A stretch of DNA of 64,000 bases from Epiperipatus broadwayi (GCA_028023455.1 JAQFVV010000013.1:248001-312000); one strand, 5' to 3'. Positions 23,360 through 36,289 are shown, counted from the stretch's first letter. Notes: generated by a model not told the origin, from the letters alone. Translations and numbers: made by a program.

Positions 23360-24585
23360 GATATATGTGAAGGTTATAATAATAATACTAATATATGAAA
23401 TGGTGAGAAGAATAAACTCAGGTGTTAAAGTTTCCTAGATTAATTAACCTCTAAAGTTGATAAATGGTAAAGCAGTAGCAGTTATTTCCACACAGAAGTG
23501 CCACCCAGTGCAAGCCATAGTAATCAATGGATGCTAGAAGATTTGTGCACCAAAATCCCTATCTAGTGCTTACTCTTGCATATCCTCAGACTAGTATTTA
23601 GCTTGTGGCTGTGGCGACACTAGCATATTGAGAAAATTGTTATTGTTTAATAGCTGCGTATGTAAGCGTAAGAATTGGTAATCATTTGACATTTTAGTGA
23701 ATTAAATAAAATCACCTTTTCATAGCAGATCTTATCTACTAACTGATGATGATTATTTCCAAGCCATAATTGGATGTAGTGATGAACTGCTATAGTGAAC
23801 CAGGAATTTGAAATCAAACTTTCGTTCAATAGTTTAAATCTTTAATTTTTACATTTTAAATTTAATTCTATTAATTAAGAAACTATCTTATTGAACTGAA
23901 ATTGTTAAGCAGTCTTTCTAAAACTCTCATATAAACACACAAATATTCAATATTAATTACAGTTGACTTTGTTGCCCATAGTTGGCACAGTAGTAGAGGG
24001 GCAGATTCTAAAGTTGTAGATACATGAATGGTAATCCATTTGTGCCAATTCTAGAGTTCTAACTTCTTATGAACTTCTGAACAACAAACCATTTGATTAC
24101 TATTAATATTATTGATTTTGTTATCATTTTAATTATTTAATCTAACTCTTTGAAGTTATCATTTTGTTGTTTTGAATGCATAAAACTTGAAATTTCAATA
24201 CACTCTTAAAACATATGGATAAAGTCATCAGTTGGACCATATCTTTGCTCACACACATCTTAAACATCATAGTTTAGTATTTATCTATAGCTCAATTTAG
24301 TTTATAAGTGTGACCTTATTAAAATACACTCATTATAAAAGTAGTATCTAGAATAAATATTAAGGATTATTTAATAATCATTTTATTAGACTAAAAATTA
24401 TTGTTAATTTTCTCATTCCAGGTATAAACTTTAAATGCATTTAGAGATTAATCTATTATTTATTAAATTCTAGCATGAATGTTATTCATTTGGCATATCC
24501 CTTTCTTTCTTGGTCATGTACAATGTATTTAATGATTTATTAAAAATGTAATTAACATTTTAATTCAATACATTTCTTAAACATA
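23360..24585. other. Mostly AT-rich DNA without genes
   Basis: No gene is recognised. At 23460-23620 the base composition is clearly less AT-rich than the surroundings, but no frame, RNA fold or family could be identified. Confidence 0.45.
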
Positions 24586-24587
24586 TT

Positions 24588-24757
24588 ATAATGCTAGAAT
24601 GGAGATCTCTATCTAGAGACATTCTGCATTATAATATTTACAAATTTTGTTTGTTGTTTTATTTTATTAAAGAATAAAATATTGGTAAATTAAGATTAAA
24701 AAAATATTTTAGTTAAAATCCTTAAATATTTCAGTTATGTTAATCTTATTAAACATG
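24588..24757. repeat. Direct repeat flanking the Gypsy region, left copy
   Basis: This 170-bp stretch ('tattataatgct.gaatgg..' to 'tcagttatgttaat.ttatta') recurs at 30851-31013 in the same direction, on the other side of the Ty3/Gypsy remnant. Its first 55 bases form an imperfect hairpin (attataatgctagaatg with cattctgcattataat). It could be part of a decayed LTR or an unrelated interspersed repeat. It is about 1.6 kb away from the primer-binding site, so an LTR of normal length does not fit. Confidence 0.55.
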
Positions 24758-24759
24758 TG

Positions 24760-26365
24760 TGAATGTTCAACATAAAATTGGATTGTTGGATTGTTAAAGT
24801 TTTGTTGATATAAGTAGATAAGAGAAAGGAATTTATGTTAATAGATTCACATAAATTCCAATGTTTATCTATAAATTGAAATGTTAATTGATTTTTCTTT
24901 TTATAGATAATACAACTTTTAATTGAAAAAAGGAAATTATGGACAAAGAGGGTGAGGGCAAAATTGTATAAAACCACACAGTAATAATTAAAAGAAAAAA
25001 GGGTTGGGTGATAATTAGTTTAGTTGAGATTAATCAGTTAGCTTGTGAGAATAAAGATTGGAGGGCATTTTATTGTTTAAAATAACAGGTAGAAGATCAG
25101 CGGATCCATTTGACTGAATATAATTGATTCTTGGTTAAACTTTGGTGGAGGAGAATTTACACCATGGTAATTATAATTTTAAAAAATCACCCAGAAATCG
25201 AACTTCAATTGTTTTTAAAATTTGAAGAAATGGCAGGTTAAATTTAACATGCACCCACCTAAAGCCTGAAGCCACGTGGAACTGTCTGCTGTCAAATTAG
25301 TGGAGGTAATGCCCTATAAAGAATATAAACATGAAATGAGATCCAAGAAGCTGCGTTAAAATTATCACTTATCTGGGATTTACATCCATTGCCACCCTCG
25401 ATTAAATAGTTACTTATAAGGAATATGATTTAGTCATTAATTTACTACAGATGTATTTTTCATTTATTTAATTATTATATTGTTGTTTTTTGTTGCAAAT
25501 TGATATTTAAAAGACGTGATCTGTCTTCTATTAATATTTTAATACAAATATATAGGAGTCTATATTATATTGGAGAAAGATTTAGTTCAGTGGGACAGAA
25601 AGAAACTCTATTAAGGAAACAAGAAGCATTGCTCCTCTAGGATCATGAATTTGAATGACAAAAGAAGAAAAATAAATACTTTGGAACACCTGAATTGTTA
25701 AATGGTCTTAAAGTCCATAAATTCTCTTTTTTTAAAAAATAAAAGAGTGTTTCTTTTTTTTTATAATCATACATATTATTAAAGAAATACTGCAGTAAGA
25801 TTTAATTTATTTTACAGAAAGGCATAGTAATAATAATATATAATAAAGTTGTAATAGTTATTATCTTTTACGCTATTAACTTTCAATTTATATATATATG
25901 TAATCAGGAGCAACATTATCATTATTATAGAATATTTGGTGAAGATTTGTGATAAAGTTGCAAAATATTTGTAAATATCTGTGTGTGTATGTACAAGTGT
26001 CAATTATCATCATGTTTTATTATACTTGTATGCTGTGCGTAATCATTTATTAAATGATTAAGGAATAAATTATATGAATTTATTTATCATGGTGCCATTT
26101 TGATCTTGTTGGTTCATTTCTAACTTAAGAGAAATAGATTTTTAGCTGAGTATGTAGAGGCCATATAACTGGTTATTTTGAATTACCCGCACATATATTG
26201 CATACTCTCCTTGCAGAGAGTGACATTCTTCTCCACAATGAATCTTTATAATTATTTATATATCCCAAATAAATAAAATATAATTATATATATATGAATA
26301 GTAGATTCAAGTACTTTTATGAAATAAAATTTTGGTTTTATGATGAAAGATAAGTTTCCGGTACA
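24760..26365. other. Region upstream of the Gypsy body, unassigned
   Basis: If the element keeps a 5' LTR, it must end near 26366, but no matching copy was found downstream of the integrase. A less AT-rich patch at 25140-25400 has no recognisable frame. The short ORFs at 24735-24977 and 25812-26003 look like chance. Confidence 0.4.
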
Positions 26366-26370
26366 TAATT

Positions 26371-26384
26371 TGGTGCTAACAATG
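26371..26384 (+). other. Candidate primer-binding site of the Ty3/Gypsy element
   Basis: TGGTGCTAACAATG begins a few bases after a possible LTR end ('ccggtaca', to 26365). LTR elements start minus-strand synthesis from a tRNA bound to a site that begins with TGG at this place. The tRNA could not be identified, and the LTR itself is unconfirmed. Confidence 0.45.
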
Positions 26385-26639
26385 TGAGACTCAATAGAAA
26401 TAATGCCCCGTGAAAAGTTAGTGAGGGATTGTCAAATGAGAATTGTTAATAATAAGAATATTAAAAAAAGTAAAGTGTCTAATCAAGGATGAAGTTGCAA
26501 AAAAATGTGGACAATCTGAATATAAAAATTAGAAATTTAAAATTTGTAACTGATGAATTTATCCAAGAAAAAAGAAAGCATTATCCATAGATTAAATGAA
26601 ATGAGGTGAACCAAAAGGTCAGTATGCTGAATGCTGAGT

Positions 26640-27300
26640 ATGTGGATAGTTGTAATGTAAGCAAAAAAGCCAAAATTTAAAACCTTACCATTAACCATGG
26701 TGAGACACAGGTTGATATTAATCAGTTTTTAAAAATTAGGGTATTCAAAGATCAAGATGAGAAACCACCCACTGAACATCTGAATAGTTTGTAAAGATAT
26801 TCTAATTTTATGACAGAAGAATGTAAGCTTGCCATTGCCTATAGCCACTTACAAGCTGATGCTCAAGCTTATTGGAACTCCATGTTTTAGTGACTGGTAA
26901 CCTTTATTAATTATAGAGAGGCATTGGTGAATAACTTTTGGTCAGAAGAGCATCAAGAGGCACTATTAAGTACCAAATATTGCAAAAAAGATTCCAGGCA
27001 GGAAGTGCAGAAGGCTATTCTTATTTTTTTAAGAGACAAATGGCCAAGTTAAAAACATTGAATGCTTTTTATTTGTCTGAGAATCAGATTATAATAATAA
27101 TTTGATGCAATTTGCCTTTTAGAGTTGAAAAAATGATTCTGAGCACTGATAGAAAGATAATTGAGCAGGTAGTGAATTTTCTAAATGCAATTGATATGAG
27201 CCAACATAATCAACCAAATAAATATGGGGTAAAGTCTCAAACCCTATGTATATAAATGTATTAGAAGTGCAGAGGATAGGTGATGCTAGGCCATGAAAGA
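26640..27300 (+). pseudogene. Ty3/Gypsy gag remnant
   Basis: Gag would form the particle that packages element RNA. Translation near 26735-27080 gives pieces in the right order for the retrotransposon gag domain. FKIRVFKDQDEKPPTEHLNS is followed by a stretch like 'L.A.AYWNSM' (LAIAYSHLQADAQAYWN at about 26830-26880). Next come YREALVNNFWSEEHQEAL (about 26919-26970) and an 'F..RQM.KLK.LN' segment at 27030-27065. Stops and frameshifts interrupt it, and no clear zinc knuckle was found before the protease. It precedes the protease and RT pieces in normal gag-pol order. Confidence 0.6.
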
Positions 27301-27594
27301 AAAGAAAGAAACACCATAGGGTATAGCTCTGGAGATGAAGTATAGCTCTGGAGATGAATCATGAATCCCCCCCCCACAAAGCAAAGTGTAGTTATAGTTA
27401 TCCAAAAAATAGGGGAAACACATGAGTTAAACATAAGGGGACCTCAATAAGTTGTTCCTCTCATCAAAGCTCTGAAGGGATATAGCAGAAACAGTAAAGT
27501 AAAATCAACTAAATCTATTATGAATTTGACTTGTACGTGGGAGGACCCTTTACCTCAATACATTAATCAAAATTTGTTATAAATTAAAAATTTT

Positions 27595-28025
27595 ATTTGA
27601 AGTGTTGCTATGGAAGCTTTGCTGGATTCTGGAAGCAAGATCTCAGTTATGTCAGTGGGGGATGTTTAACCACATCAGTTGGATCAACCCTTAAATAAAT
27701 GTATTACTATTGAATGCCATAGAGGTGACTCTATTAAATAATTGTAAAGCCAACTAGGCTATTAAGCAGGTCTGGATTCAATTACAAGTTAAGAATAAAA
27801 AGTTTTAATCATGTGTTTTTAATTGTGAAAGGTTTGATCCATGAGGTGTTACTGGGATCTGATTTTTTACATAAGACTAGATGTGTGTTGGTTTATACTA
27901 CAGGTGTAGTTATTTACAGTGTTGAGATGTTAAACTTTGCATCTTATAGTTTATATAAGTCAGTAAAGGTGTGTTGTTTGAATAAAGTTACCCCCCCCCC
28001 AATTAATAATGACAGAGAAAGTTAG
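27595..28025 (+). pseudogene. Ty3/Gypsy aspartic protease remnant
   Basis: The catalytic loop is visible as EALLDSGSKISVMS, with the DSG triad at 27625-27633. The second conserved part, EVLLGSDFL, corresponds to the family's ILG.DFL near 27843-27870. The protease would cut the Gag-Pol polyprotein as a dimer. Stops and a frameshift separate the two halves. A ten-base C run at 27991-28000 lies near the end of the open frame. Confidence 0.72.
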
Positions 28026-28084
28026 AGAATATAAAGAACTTAATGGGTCAAACCCTTGATAGCTATAATCCATGCTGGAGAAAT

Positions 28085-29000
28085 TTCAGCTGATATTACA
28101 GGGGTAATAAAGGATTTTGAACATTGTATCCAGGTGACAACAAACTAACCCTATCAAGACATATCTTATCCAGTAACTCAGCAATACAAGACAGAAGTTG
28201 AGAAACAGCTCAAATAGATGATGGAGTGGGGTCTTATATCTAAATGTTCATCTCCTTACAGCAACCCCATTGTAGTAGTAAAAAGAGATGAGTCAGTATG
28301 GTTGTGTCTGGATACAAGATAAGTCATCAAAATAATTATACCTGACCAAAACAGTCCTTCTCTTATCCAAGAGTTGCTGAAGATATTCAAGGGGCAGGAG
28401 TTTTTGTCCACCCTGATCTAACCTCCAGATACTGGCAGATTAAGCTGCTTCCAGAGAATCACTAATATATTGCAATTAGATATGAGAGCTGTTCTTATCA
28501 GTTCAGTTGTATGATTTTGGGGTTAATTAATAGTGGGGCTGGACTGATCAAGTGCCTGATCAAGTTCTATCCCCAGAAATCAAACAGATTGCAACAATGT
28601 ATATTGATGATGTATTAATAGCATTGGAAGATTTTGAAGAGCATTTACAACATTTGAAAATTTTTTTTTTCAATATTTGGAATTTCCAACAATGTAACGA
28701 AAAAATATAAAAATAAATTTTAAAAAAAGTATTCTTTTTGTGAATGAAGTGTTATTTTTAGGTCACACAATTAGAGAAAGGGTATTAGACCTCATTTGGA
28801 AAAGACATAAGCAATTAAAGAATGTCCTACACCAAATACTAAGAAACAGATCTTTTCTCATATTATGTAATTTCTACAGCAGATTATATCAGAATTGTGC
28901 TCAGGATGCAGTACCATTACTTCAACTATTGAGAAAAGACATAATTGGAAATGGATTCCAGAGCAGGATGATGCATTTGAAAAAATAACAGAATTTTTGG
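28085..29000 (+). pseudogene. Ty3/Gypsy reverse transcriptase remnant
   Basis: The family motifs appear in order. YPVTQQYKTEVEKQL with GLISKCSSPYSNPIVVVKRD (about 28160-28285) is the fingers region. WLCLDTR follows, then the catalytic box YIDDVLIALEDFEEHLQHL with YIDD at 28600-28611. Next is the thumb part from 28740 (EVLFLGHTIRE, then FLILCNFYSRLYQNCAQDAV, and PLLQLLRKD). The segment between 28440 and 28570 is partly deleted. In-frame stops make it inactive. The style of the YIDDVLI and FLGH boxes, with RT followed by RNase H, supports Ty3/Gypsy rather than Copia. Confidence 0.82.
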
Positions 29001-29109
29001 TAGATAATATTTACATTTCCTGACTTCAATAAACCTCTTAATGTGCAAACATACAATAGTTGGAATGGGCTGGGTGTTAATCTTCCCAGGATCAGGATGA
29101 TAATCAGAA

Positions 29110-29370
29110 GTTTTTTATTTTATAAGTTGAATGTTAAAGGACCCAGAGATTCATTATGTTATTACTGAAAAAAAAAGCCTTGGCAATAATTTGGGCTTTT
29201 CAGAAATTTAGCCAGTATTTGCTTGAATTTGAGGTCTTTATAATCACAGACCACAAAAGTAAATTTCTTAACAACAGTTATCTAAAAAATAGTCAGTTGG
29301 TCTGTTGGAGTCTGTTTTTGCAGGAGTTTAATTATACCATAAAAGTATTGCATAGGATCTGAGAATGTGT
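29110..29370 (+). pseudogene. Ty3/Gypsy RNase H remnant
   Basis: This would degrade the RNA strand of the RNA-DNA hybrid during reverse transcription. The frame from 29156 gives KKALAIIWAFQKFSQYLLEF, then VFIITDHKSKFL and VCWSLFLQEFNYTIKVL. These match the E..ALA...A...F..YL and TDH..L...W...L.EF.. pattern of Gypsy RNase H. The TDH motif is at 29246-29254. It follows the RT at the usual distance and ends in a stop at 29360. Confidence 0.8.
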
Positions 29371-29689
29371 GGTAGTAGACATACTTAGTCATAATCCAGT
29401 TCAGCTGGTCCTATAACATCTGAATATTGGAAATGCATTTATTATCAATGTAAATCTCACCATTGATAAGGCTATTGAAGATTACTTAGAACAATTAACT
29501 TCCCATAAAACAAGGGCAAGATGACAGATTAATGCAAATGACTAACTATTTGGAACAGATAGACTTTTGGGAAGATACAAATTTATAGGGAAAAATAAAT
29601 ATAGAATGGATGGGAGAATATTGATGTATAAAGGTGAAATAGATAAGTGAGAGAGTACTAATTCTGTCAGCTATAAGAAATCCACTCGA

Positions 29690-30640
29690 TAAAGCATATT
29701 CATTGTTTGTACAGGTAGTATCAGACCCACAACACCGAACACTCGCAAAAACCTGATTTTATTGGCCATATGTGCATTGTTATATTCTGTTTTAAAAAAC
29801 TATGACATTTGCCAATAGGCCAAACAACCAATCATTCTTCAAAGACCTAAGAAAGTTATGGATCTAGACTTTTATAATCTATTACTTCCTTTTCAAAAAA
29901 TGAAATACATGGTGTGGTGGTTTGTGATTTATTATGTATTGTCACATATCCAGTATTGTAAACTATCACTCATCATATCATCAAGATTCTTGAATTACAA
30001 CATTTTCCCATTATTGAAAATCCAAAAGTGCTGATTTCAGACCATAGTACCCTTTTGCATCTGTGGAATGGAATAATTTGGTAGCCAAATTAAATATAAA
30101 ACATATACTTTTAACTCTCAGTCCAACCCATGTTAACATATATTATGGGGACTAGGGTGACTATTTAAGAGCTATTTAAACTCTAATCATTGAGGAATAC
30201 AACAGGTAGTCAATTATATAAATTTGTCAGTAAATAAATCCACTGGCTTGCATCTGTTCAGTTGCATCTAGGCAAACATTCTCCAAAACGTTTTAGAGCT
30301 AGTCTCCCAACAATTCTTGGGAAGACTATAGATATGGAACAAGATATCACTAGAACTCACTCGAAATTGGAAGATGTGGGGATAAAGAAAAAAGAGAGGG
30401 CATAAAGCTCAGTTCATAAATTCAAAGTGGCTGATCAAGTACTAGTCAGGATCTACAGCAATCCAGAAAAGTTTACCTATTAGAGGTTTTTAAATCTATG
30501 TGATGGCCCCTTTATCATCACTGATCAGCAAAGCAAATACTTTCTGGGTTGATATTAATAAAGGGATAAAAAGTACATACAATGCAAGGATATTGAAACC
30601 ATTTAATGCTGAATCTTAGTGTATTAAATAAAGTAAGGGC
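29690..30640 (+). pseudogene. Ty3/Gypsy integrase remnant
   Basis: Integrase would insert the DNA copy into the genome. Near 29720-29830 is a zinc-binding-like region (QHRTLAKT.FYWPYVHCYI), which is damaged. The catalytic core at about 29850-30200 is poorly readable. At the C-terminus KFKVADQVLVRIYSNPEKF (about 30420-30476) and GPFIITDQQSKYFLG (30504-30550) give the GPY/F module typical of Ty3/Gypsy. Many stops are present. The element seems to end before the direct repeat at 30851. Confidence 0.7.
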
Positions 30641-30850
30641 ATTAATCTCAGAAAATTATGGACCTGGTGGGTATTGATAACTGAATTTCTATTGAATGAT
30701 ATTATGATAAATAGAATGATCTAAATAATAGGATAGCATTAGGATTCATAAGATCCATATATATCAACTTGGCATGGTGTTAATATTAGAATTCAATAGA
30801 TGTCAGGATAAAAAAAATAGAAATATATATTTTATTGTTTCCTTCCTCTT

Positions 30851-31013
30851 GGAGTATTATAATGCTAAAATGGAAATCTTAATCTAGAGACATTTTGCAT
30901 TATAATATTTACAATTTTTCGATATTTCATTTTAATAAAATATTTGTAGAATAAGATTAACAAGTATTTTAGTTAAAAATCCTTAAATTTTTCAGTTATG
31001 TTAATGTTATTAA
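30851..31013. repeat. Direct repeat flanking the Gypsy region, right copy
   Basis: This is the second copy of the 24588-24757 repeat, with the same hairpin at its start and about 80 percent similarity by eye. It lies about 200 bp after the integrase. It may mark the start of a decayed 3' LTR. Confidence 0.55.
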
Positions 31014-31014
31014 C

Positions 31015-33320
31015 TTCCATAGTGCAGCATTTGCTGATGTTTTTTTTGTCTCACACATCAACATAAAATATATGATAAAATGATTATTACTTAGCAGAAA
31101 ATAACAAATTTGACTTCATTTGATAGATATTTTTGTTTACTACTGAAATAAATTTTAAATGTTCACATTTTGTTTCTATAGATATTAAAAAAATGAGATT
31201 GTAATCAAAACAAAGAGTTTACATGTCATCATTTTTAGAAAGATTATTTGCAGTTTTCAAAATCAACAAAATATTTCTTATTTATTATTTTTACACATAG
31301 AAATGAATATTTATTTATTTCTTTTATATCTAATGAATTATGCTTTAAAAGTTTAATTTTTTTGAATATTTATTGCAAAATTGTGATATTTTGACACTCA
31401 TAAGTATAAGTAGATTGCTTATCTAATCTTATTAAATTGCTTCAGGCCATGTTTACATTAGCTGCTAATATAACATATTTTTGAAAATAAAGTATTTCAA
31501 GTCAAAGTGAGTTATTAATAATTTATATTTCTTGATATCTAATAAATATAGTGTAAATTATTTGTAAAAAAAAATATCTAAAACCGTAATAAATTTGTAA
31601 ATAAACATGTTTTTGGTCATTGGAACTATTTTCTTTAAACAATGTCATAAAACACCAAATGTTTTAAGCCTTGGCAACAAACAATGGCTGAAATGTTAGG
31701 GTGGGCTTATATCTATTGTTAGAGTGGGAATTTTGAATTTCCTGCCTTCTACCACAATTTTTTTTAGCAAAACATTTGTATAATAAAATATACCATTTTA
31801 CACACATTTTAACGTATAATACTTATGGAAATATTTACCAGGGTACAAATTGGCCAAAACATGCAAAACTTTTTATTATTATTTTTCTCAATTGTCCAAC
31901 TTTTTACATCCATAATGGTTCACAAAAAACACTATAGCTTTTTATTGTTAAAGATATGTCTCTGCATTTAAAATAAATATCCATGTTTATTACAATTTTT
32001 GTTTACTGTTGGTATTACAATAAATATTTTGGATATTGAATTTTTGTTATTAATGAATAACCCAAGAAGACAATGTGTGATCCATTCCTACATCTTCATT
32101 ATGTATTTGTTATTTTCTTGCTGAACCTATTGTCATAATCCTTTGTCTTTATATTTAGCTGTATTTTTCATCTTTTTATTGTTTTTTTATCCCTTTTAAT
32201 GAGAGTGTTGACATTTTTTCTATTTTAGTTATAATTGGAGTTTCATTTACTTATTTAAGACTGTTGATGTTTTTTCAGCAATATGGGTTTTTTTTTCATT
32301 TCATTATCTATAATAGATATAGGTTGACAATCTATAGCTTGTTTAACCTCTTTTCCAATGTAAAGTCAGCTTGTTTCACAATAGCCTATTTTAACTATAG
32401 ATTTTATTCCCAATTCCTCATATGAATAGCAAGATGTTGTGATATATCCAGTTTTTGTAAAACTATTACATAAATGAGCATAATCAATTGAATAAAGATC
32501 TTATTTTAATTAATAAAGCATATATTAACTATATATTAGCAATATTATTTGTAAATTCTTTAATCCTTCCTAGAACTATTTAATAAATCTTAAAGTTCTC
32601 ATTCATTAAGGCTTTACTTTATGCTGAATGATTATCAACAAGTTTAACATTTTTACTTTGTGAAATATAAAAAATAAAAACATGTAATTAAAAAAAGAGA
32701 ATAACATTTTTGCTGTTCTAATAAAGTGAGATGTTGGATGGTAAAGAATTTATTTTAATGAAGCCTTAACCAAATATTCAAAAAATTTGTTAATGAAGAC
32801 TACAGCTATAGATAAGTATTATAAACATGTCAAAAGAATATAATTGAGTTGTATTTTTAAGTATAAAATGAGATTAGCAGTTGCAGTAATATTTTATGTA
32901 TATATATATATATAGTTTAGTAGTTTTAGGCAAATAAAAAGAAAGTGATTGAAGACACATCACTTGACATGAAATCAGGTAATACTAATGCCAAAAATAG
33001 CAAAACCTAGATTTTAATTTTAATTGGCCAGACTGAATATTATTTTTACTCCTATTAACATAATATTTGACAAAAAGCCTTGAACTTAATTTTTCCCACA
33101 TGTAAAACTGAAATTAGTAATTTATGACAATCCTTGTTTACCTTATGTAAAGTATTTTTAAGCCTGATTTCCATTTAAGCATCCTTTTAATATTTGCCAT
33201 GGTAAAGAATAGGAAAATATTTTTAAAATATATTAAAGTAAATATTATAATATGTCACAAGAGATGAGACAAATACGAACTGAGGGATTCATTGACTTGC
33301 ACATTATTATTATTTGCACA
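31015..33320. other. AT-rich DNA without recognisable genes
   Basis: No family similarity or long open frame was found. There is a short (TA)n run near 32898. Confidence 0.5.
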
Positions 33321-33339
33321 TACATAAGTTGTGTATGAG

Positions 33340-33917
33340 ATATTTATTTATATAGCACGATGTATATAAATTGTAATAAACTAAAGATCAGCATTTCAAG
33401 CTAATGTACATGCGCTTTTTTATGAATGTTAATAATAAATGAATACTTTCATTTCCAACACAAGATAAAGTCTTTGTGAAAGAATAGAATGAATCCACCT
33501 ATTCTTTCAACCCAAATGCTTAAGTATGGGCAAATATTAAGCACTGGAAATAAAAGCATGAAGATAAAACAATCACTATAAATTACTCTTTACCATGTCT
33601 GAATGAATGACGCCTACGAAATTTTCTAGAATTTACGTACATCACACTATATAAATAAATATCTCATTTACATATGTTTAGTTTCATTTAAGAATGATGT
33701 GTCATAAATTCTAGAAAATTTCATAGGCGTCATTCATTCAGACATGGTAAAGAGTAATTTAAAGTGATTGGTTTATCTTCACGCTTTCATTTCAAGTGCT
33801 TAAGATTTGCCCATACTTAAGCATTTGGGTTGAAAGAATAGGTGGATTCATTCTATTCTTTCGCAAAGACTTTATCTTGTGTTACATTAGCTTGAAATGG
33901 TGATCTTTAGTTTATAA
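33340..33917. repeat. Palindrome, about 540 bp
   Basis: 'ataaactaaagatcagc..' at 33377 is matched in reverse by '..tgatctttagtttat' ending at 33916. The arms (33460-33650 and 33705-33883) match closely over about 190 bp. About 50 bp at 33409-33459 exist only in the left arm. The loop carries a reversed copy of the 33340-33375 flank ('gagatatttatttatatag'), so the original structure was probably larger. No coding sequence is present. Confidence 0.75.
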
Positions 33918-34464
33918 GTTGTGTATGTAAATAGAATTTTCAATGTATATTTTATGTTCAAATGAAGGAATATTGCACAAATTGAAAGAACTGTGGTAGA
34001 CTTTATGAAATCAGAATCAAGTGAGATCTATTGTAAATGAAAAACAAATGCAAAAAAAAAAAACATTATGGAAATTAATTTTACATCAGTCAAACAGATA
34101 TTAAATTTTATGGATGACATCATATTAATATGTCTACGACCTGGGTTTGAATTAGGCTGAATAATCTTGAAAAAAAATTGCAATAGAATTTGAATTGTTT
34201 TTTCAGGTAGCTGACCCATAACCAACCAAGTAAGCATCCATAATTGGTTAGTAAATAGATATATTATTTGTAGGTATAGTAGAAAACAATATGACACTCA
34301 ATTATTATTACCTAGAAATTGGAAAGTCTATTGAAAATTTCTTTATTATTCTATCTTTCTTTATGAGGAATCATTGAAAAGATTTTCATTTTGTAATGGG
34401 TTATTTGAAAACTATCTTACTATGCCACATATAGATAATTTATTTTTATATCCAACAATTTCTT

Positions 34465-35000
34465 AATCTGATAAAAAGTGGATGGTTTTTATATGAGTGT
34501 ACAGAATGTTTTTGAATAGAACAAACAACATTTTAAAAATGTTATAGATTTTAAATGCCAGAGCTCTTTGAAAATTAAAAGTGCAGTGAGTAAATTTGGA
34601 TATGGAGATGAGAAAAAAACATAGAATTGTGAAATTTATGAAGAAAGAAATCCAAATATGAAGATGAGAAAAAACATACATAGGCATGTGAAATTTATGG
34701 AGAAAGAAATACAAATACAAAATCAATAAGGAAGCATCTAATTTCATGAATGCACAACTAGAGTTAGATTATAATTTTACTTATATAAATATTTCAAGAC
34801 TATAATGTGCTTAATAGATTCAATATAGAAAATGAATATTCATTAGTGAAGTGTGAGATATGTGTTAATGAATAATAAGGAGATAAAAAACTATTAAGGA
34901 ATTCAGTTTTAAGAGATGAGTTATTAATAGATATCAGAAAATTCAGTTTTAAGAGTTATTAATAACTACCAGAAATATTTCAAAGAATTTTATTGTAAAC
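34465..35000 (+). pseudogene. RTE-like endonuclease fragment with internal duplications
   Basis: 'tatgagtgtacagaatgttttt' to 'atagattttaaatgccagagc' parallels the endonuclease segment at 63.84-63.92 kb (tatgaatgtacaaaatgctttt to atagattttaatgctagaatt), where the family encodes the GDFNA motif. Further on, 'cattagtgaagtgtgagatatgtgttaatga' (34840-34870) corresponds to the SDH.LVK endonuclease end. A segment of about 60 bp is duplicated in tandem at 34592-34716, and a shorter one at 34906-34972. The frame is destroyed. The ORFs on the opposite strand (34028-34297, 34463-34747) are shadows. Confidence 0.6.
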
Positions 35001-35009
35001 GTATGAATT

Positions 35010-36280
35010 GTTTTTAAAAAAACCAATGGATAATTAATGAACAGCAATGAAGATTTTTGAGAGAGTTTAACGATCTGGATCAACTGATAACACCAGTTCA
35101 TCAAAAGTGCATCTTGAGAATTCTTTTCCCTTGATTGATGTCTTTATTTATTTGTTTGGATGAAATAATTAGCTGTATATATATTTAATATCTTAATAGA
35201 CTTTGGACATGGTAAAATCTTGAATGAAACCAATAACAAGATATGAAATGTTCTACTAAAGTACCTACACAAATAGGAATAAAAAAATTATCAATTTACT
35301 ATTAATTTTTCTAATAAGGCAAAACAGTTTACACTAACAATTTTAATTGTGTCTGCAATATTAATCCAGTGGAACTTGGAGAGATTCAAGTTTAAATCAA
35401 ATTATTAAAATAATCTTGAGATAAGCAATCTATTTTTCCATTATAATACTTTTATATTAGTATGTTGGTTAGTCATATTTGTTTATCTATAAATAATTAT
35501 TTGTAATATGTACTTTATATACATATTGTAACACATAACGTCTAAATTAATAATCATAACTATAAACTCCCAAAAAATTATTGCCTTATCATATAGAGCA
35601 TATATTGATGCTTACTACTATTATTGTGCTAAAAAAATTGGAAGTTGTATTCATATTTTCTCACATATTATTTCCCTATTAGAGTAGATTATTAAAGTCA
35701 TCCAAGATATCTCCCGTACAGATTTTTTTATCAATTATAGCGTCCCAAAAATATGCGTCTCAATCTTTTTTTTTTTTAAAGCGTGGTTAATATTATATGA
35801 AATATAAACTTACAGACGAAAATACACAGGATAAAAAGATAATATACTAACTACGATAAAATGAAGTACCGTATTTAAACATATTATTAATACAAAAATA
35901 ATTTTTATTTGGATAGCTAAACAACCTTTAATATACCTAAGAATGATTGTAACTTTTAATATATTTAAACAAGTGTGAGTGAGGACCGGAAATTTGTAAA
36001 CGGTAAAATTGTAAAATGCTTAAATAAATTTATTATAGTGATAAATAAATGGGTTTATTATTAATTAAAAAATAAATAAACATGAAATAATTTACTTTAA
36101 TATTGCAAATCATTTATTTATCGAATAAACAGTATATTTTATTTTTATAGTTAATTGATGTAGTATGGTATTTTAATTTTCAAAATAATATTTAACTCTC
36201 ATTTTAAATATTCCTGCCTCAAATTTGGCACTTTAAAATCGTAAAACTTTAAAACTTGTCTGCTTCACGATCGTTTCCAG
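35010..36280. other. AT-rich DNA without recognisable genes
   Basis: No feature could be supported here. Confidence 0.45.
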
Positions 36281-36289
36281 AGATGAATT

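Noticed and set aside
24215-24240. CTGATGA preceded by a GTCCAA-like strand on the minus strand, resembling the family B hammerhead
   Set aside because: No GAAA box follows at a workable distance and stem II cannot form.
34028-34747. Two minus-strand ORFs of about 90 codons
   Set aside because: They have hydrophobic, low-complexity composition; the second is antisense to the duplicated endonuclease remnant.
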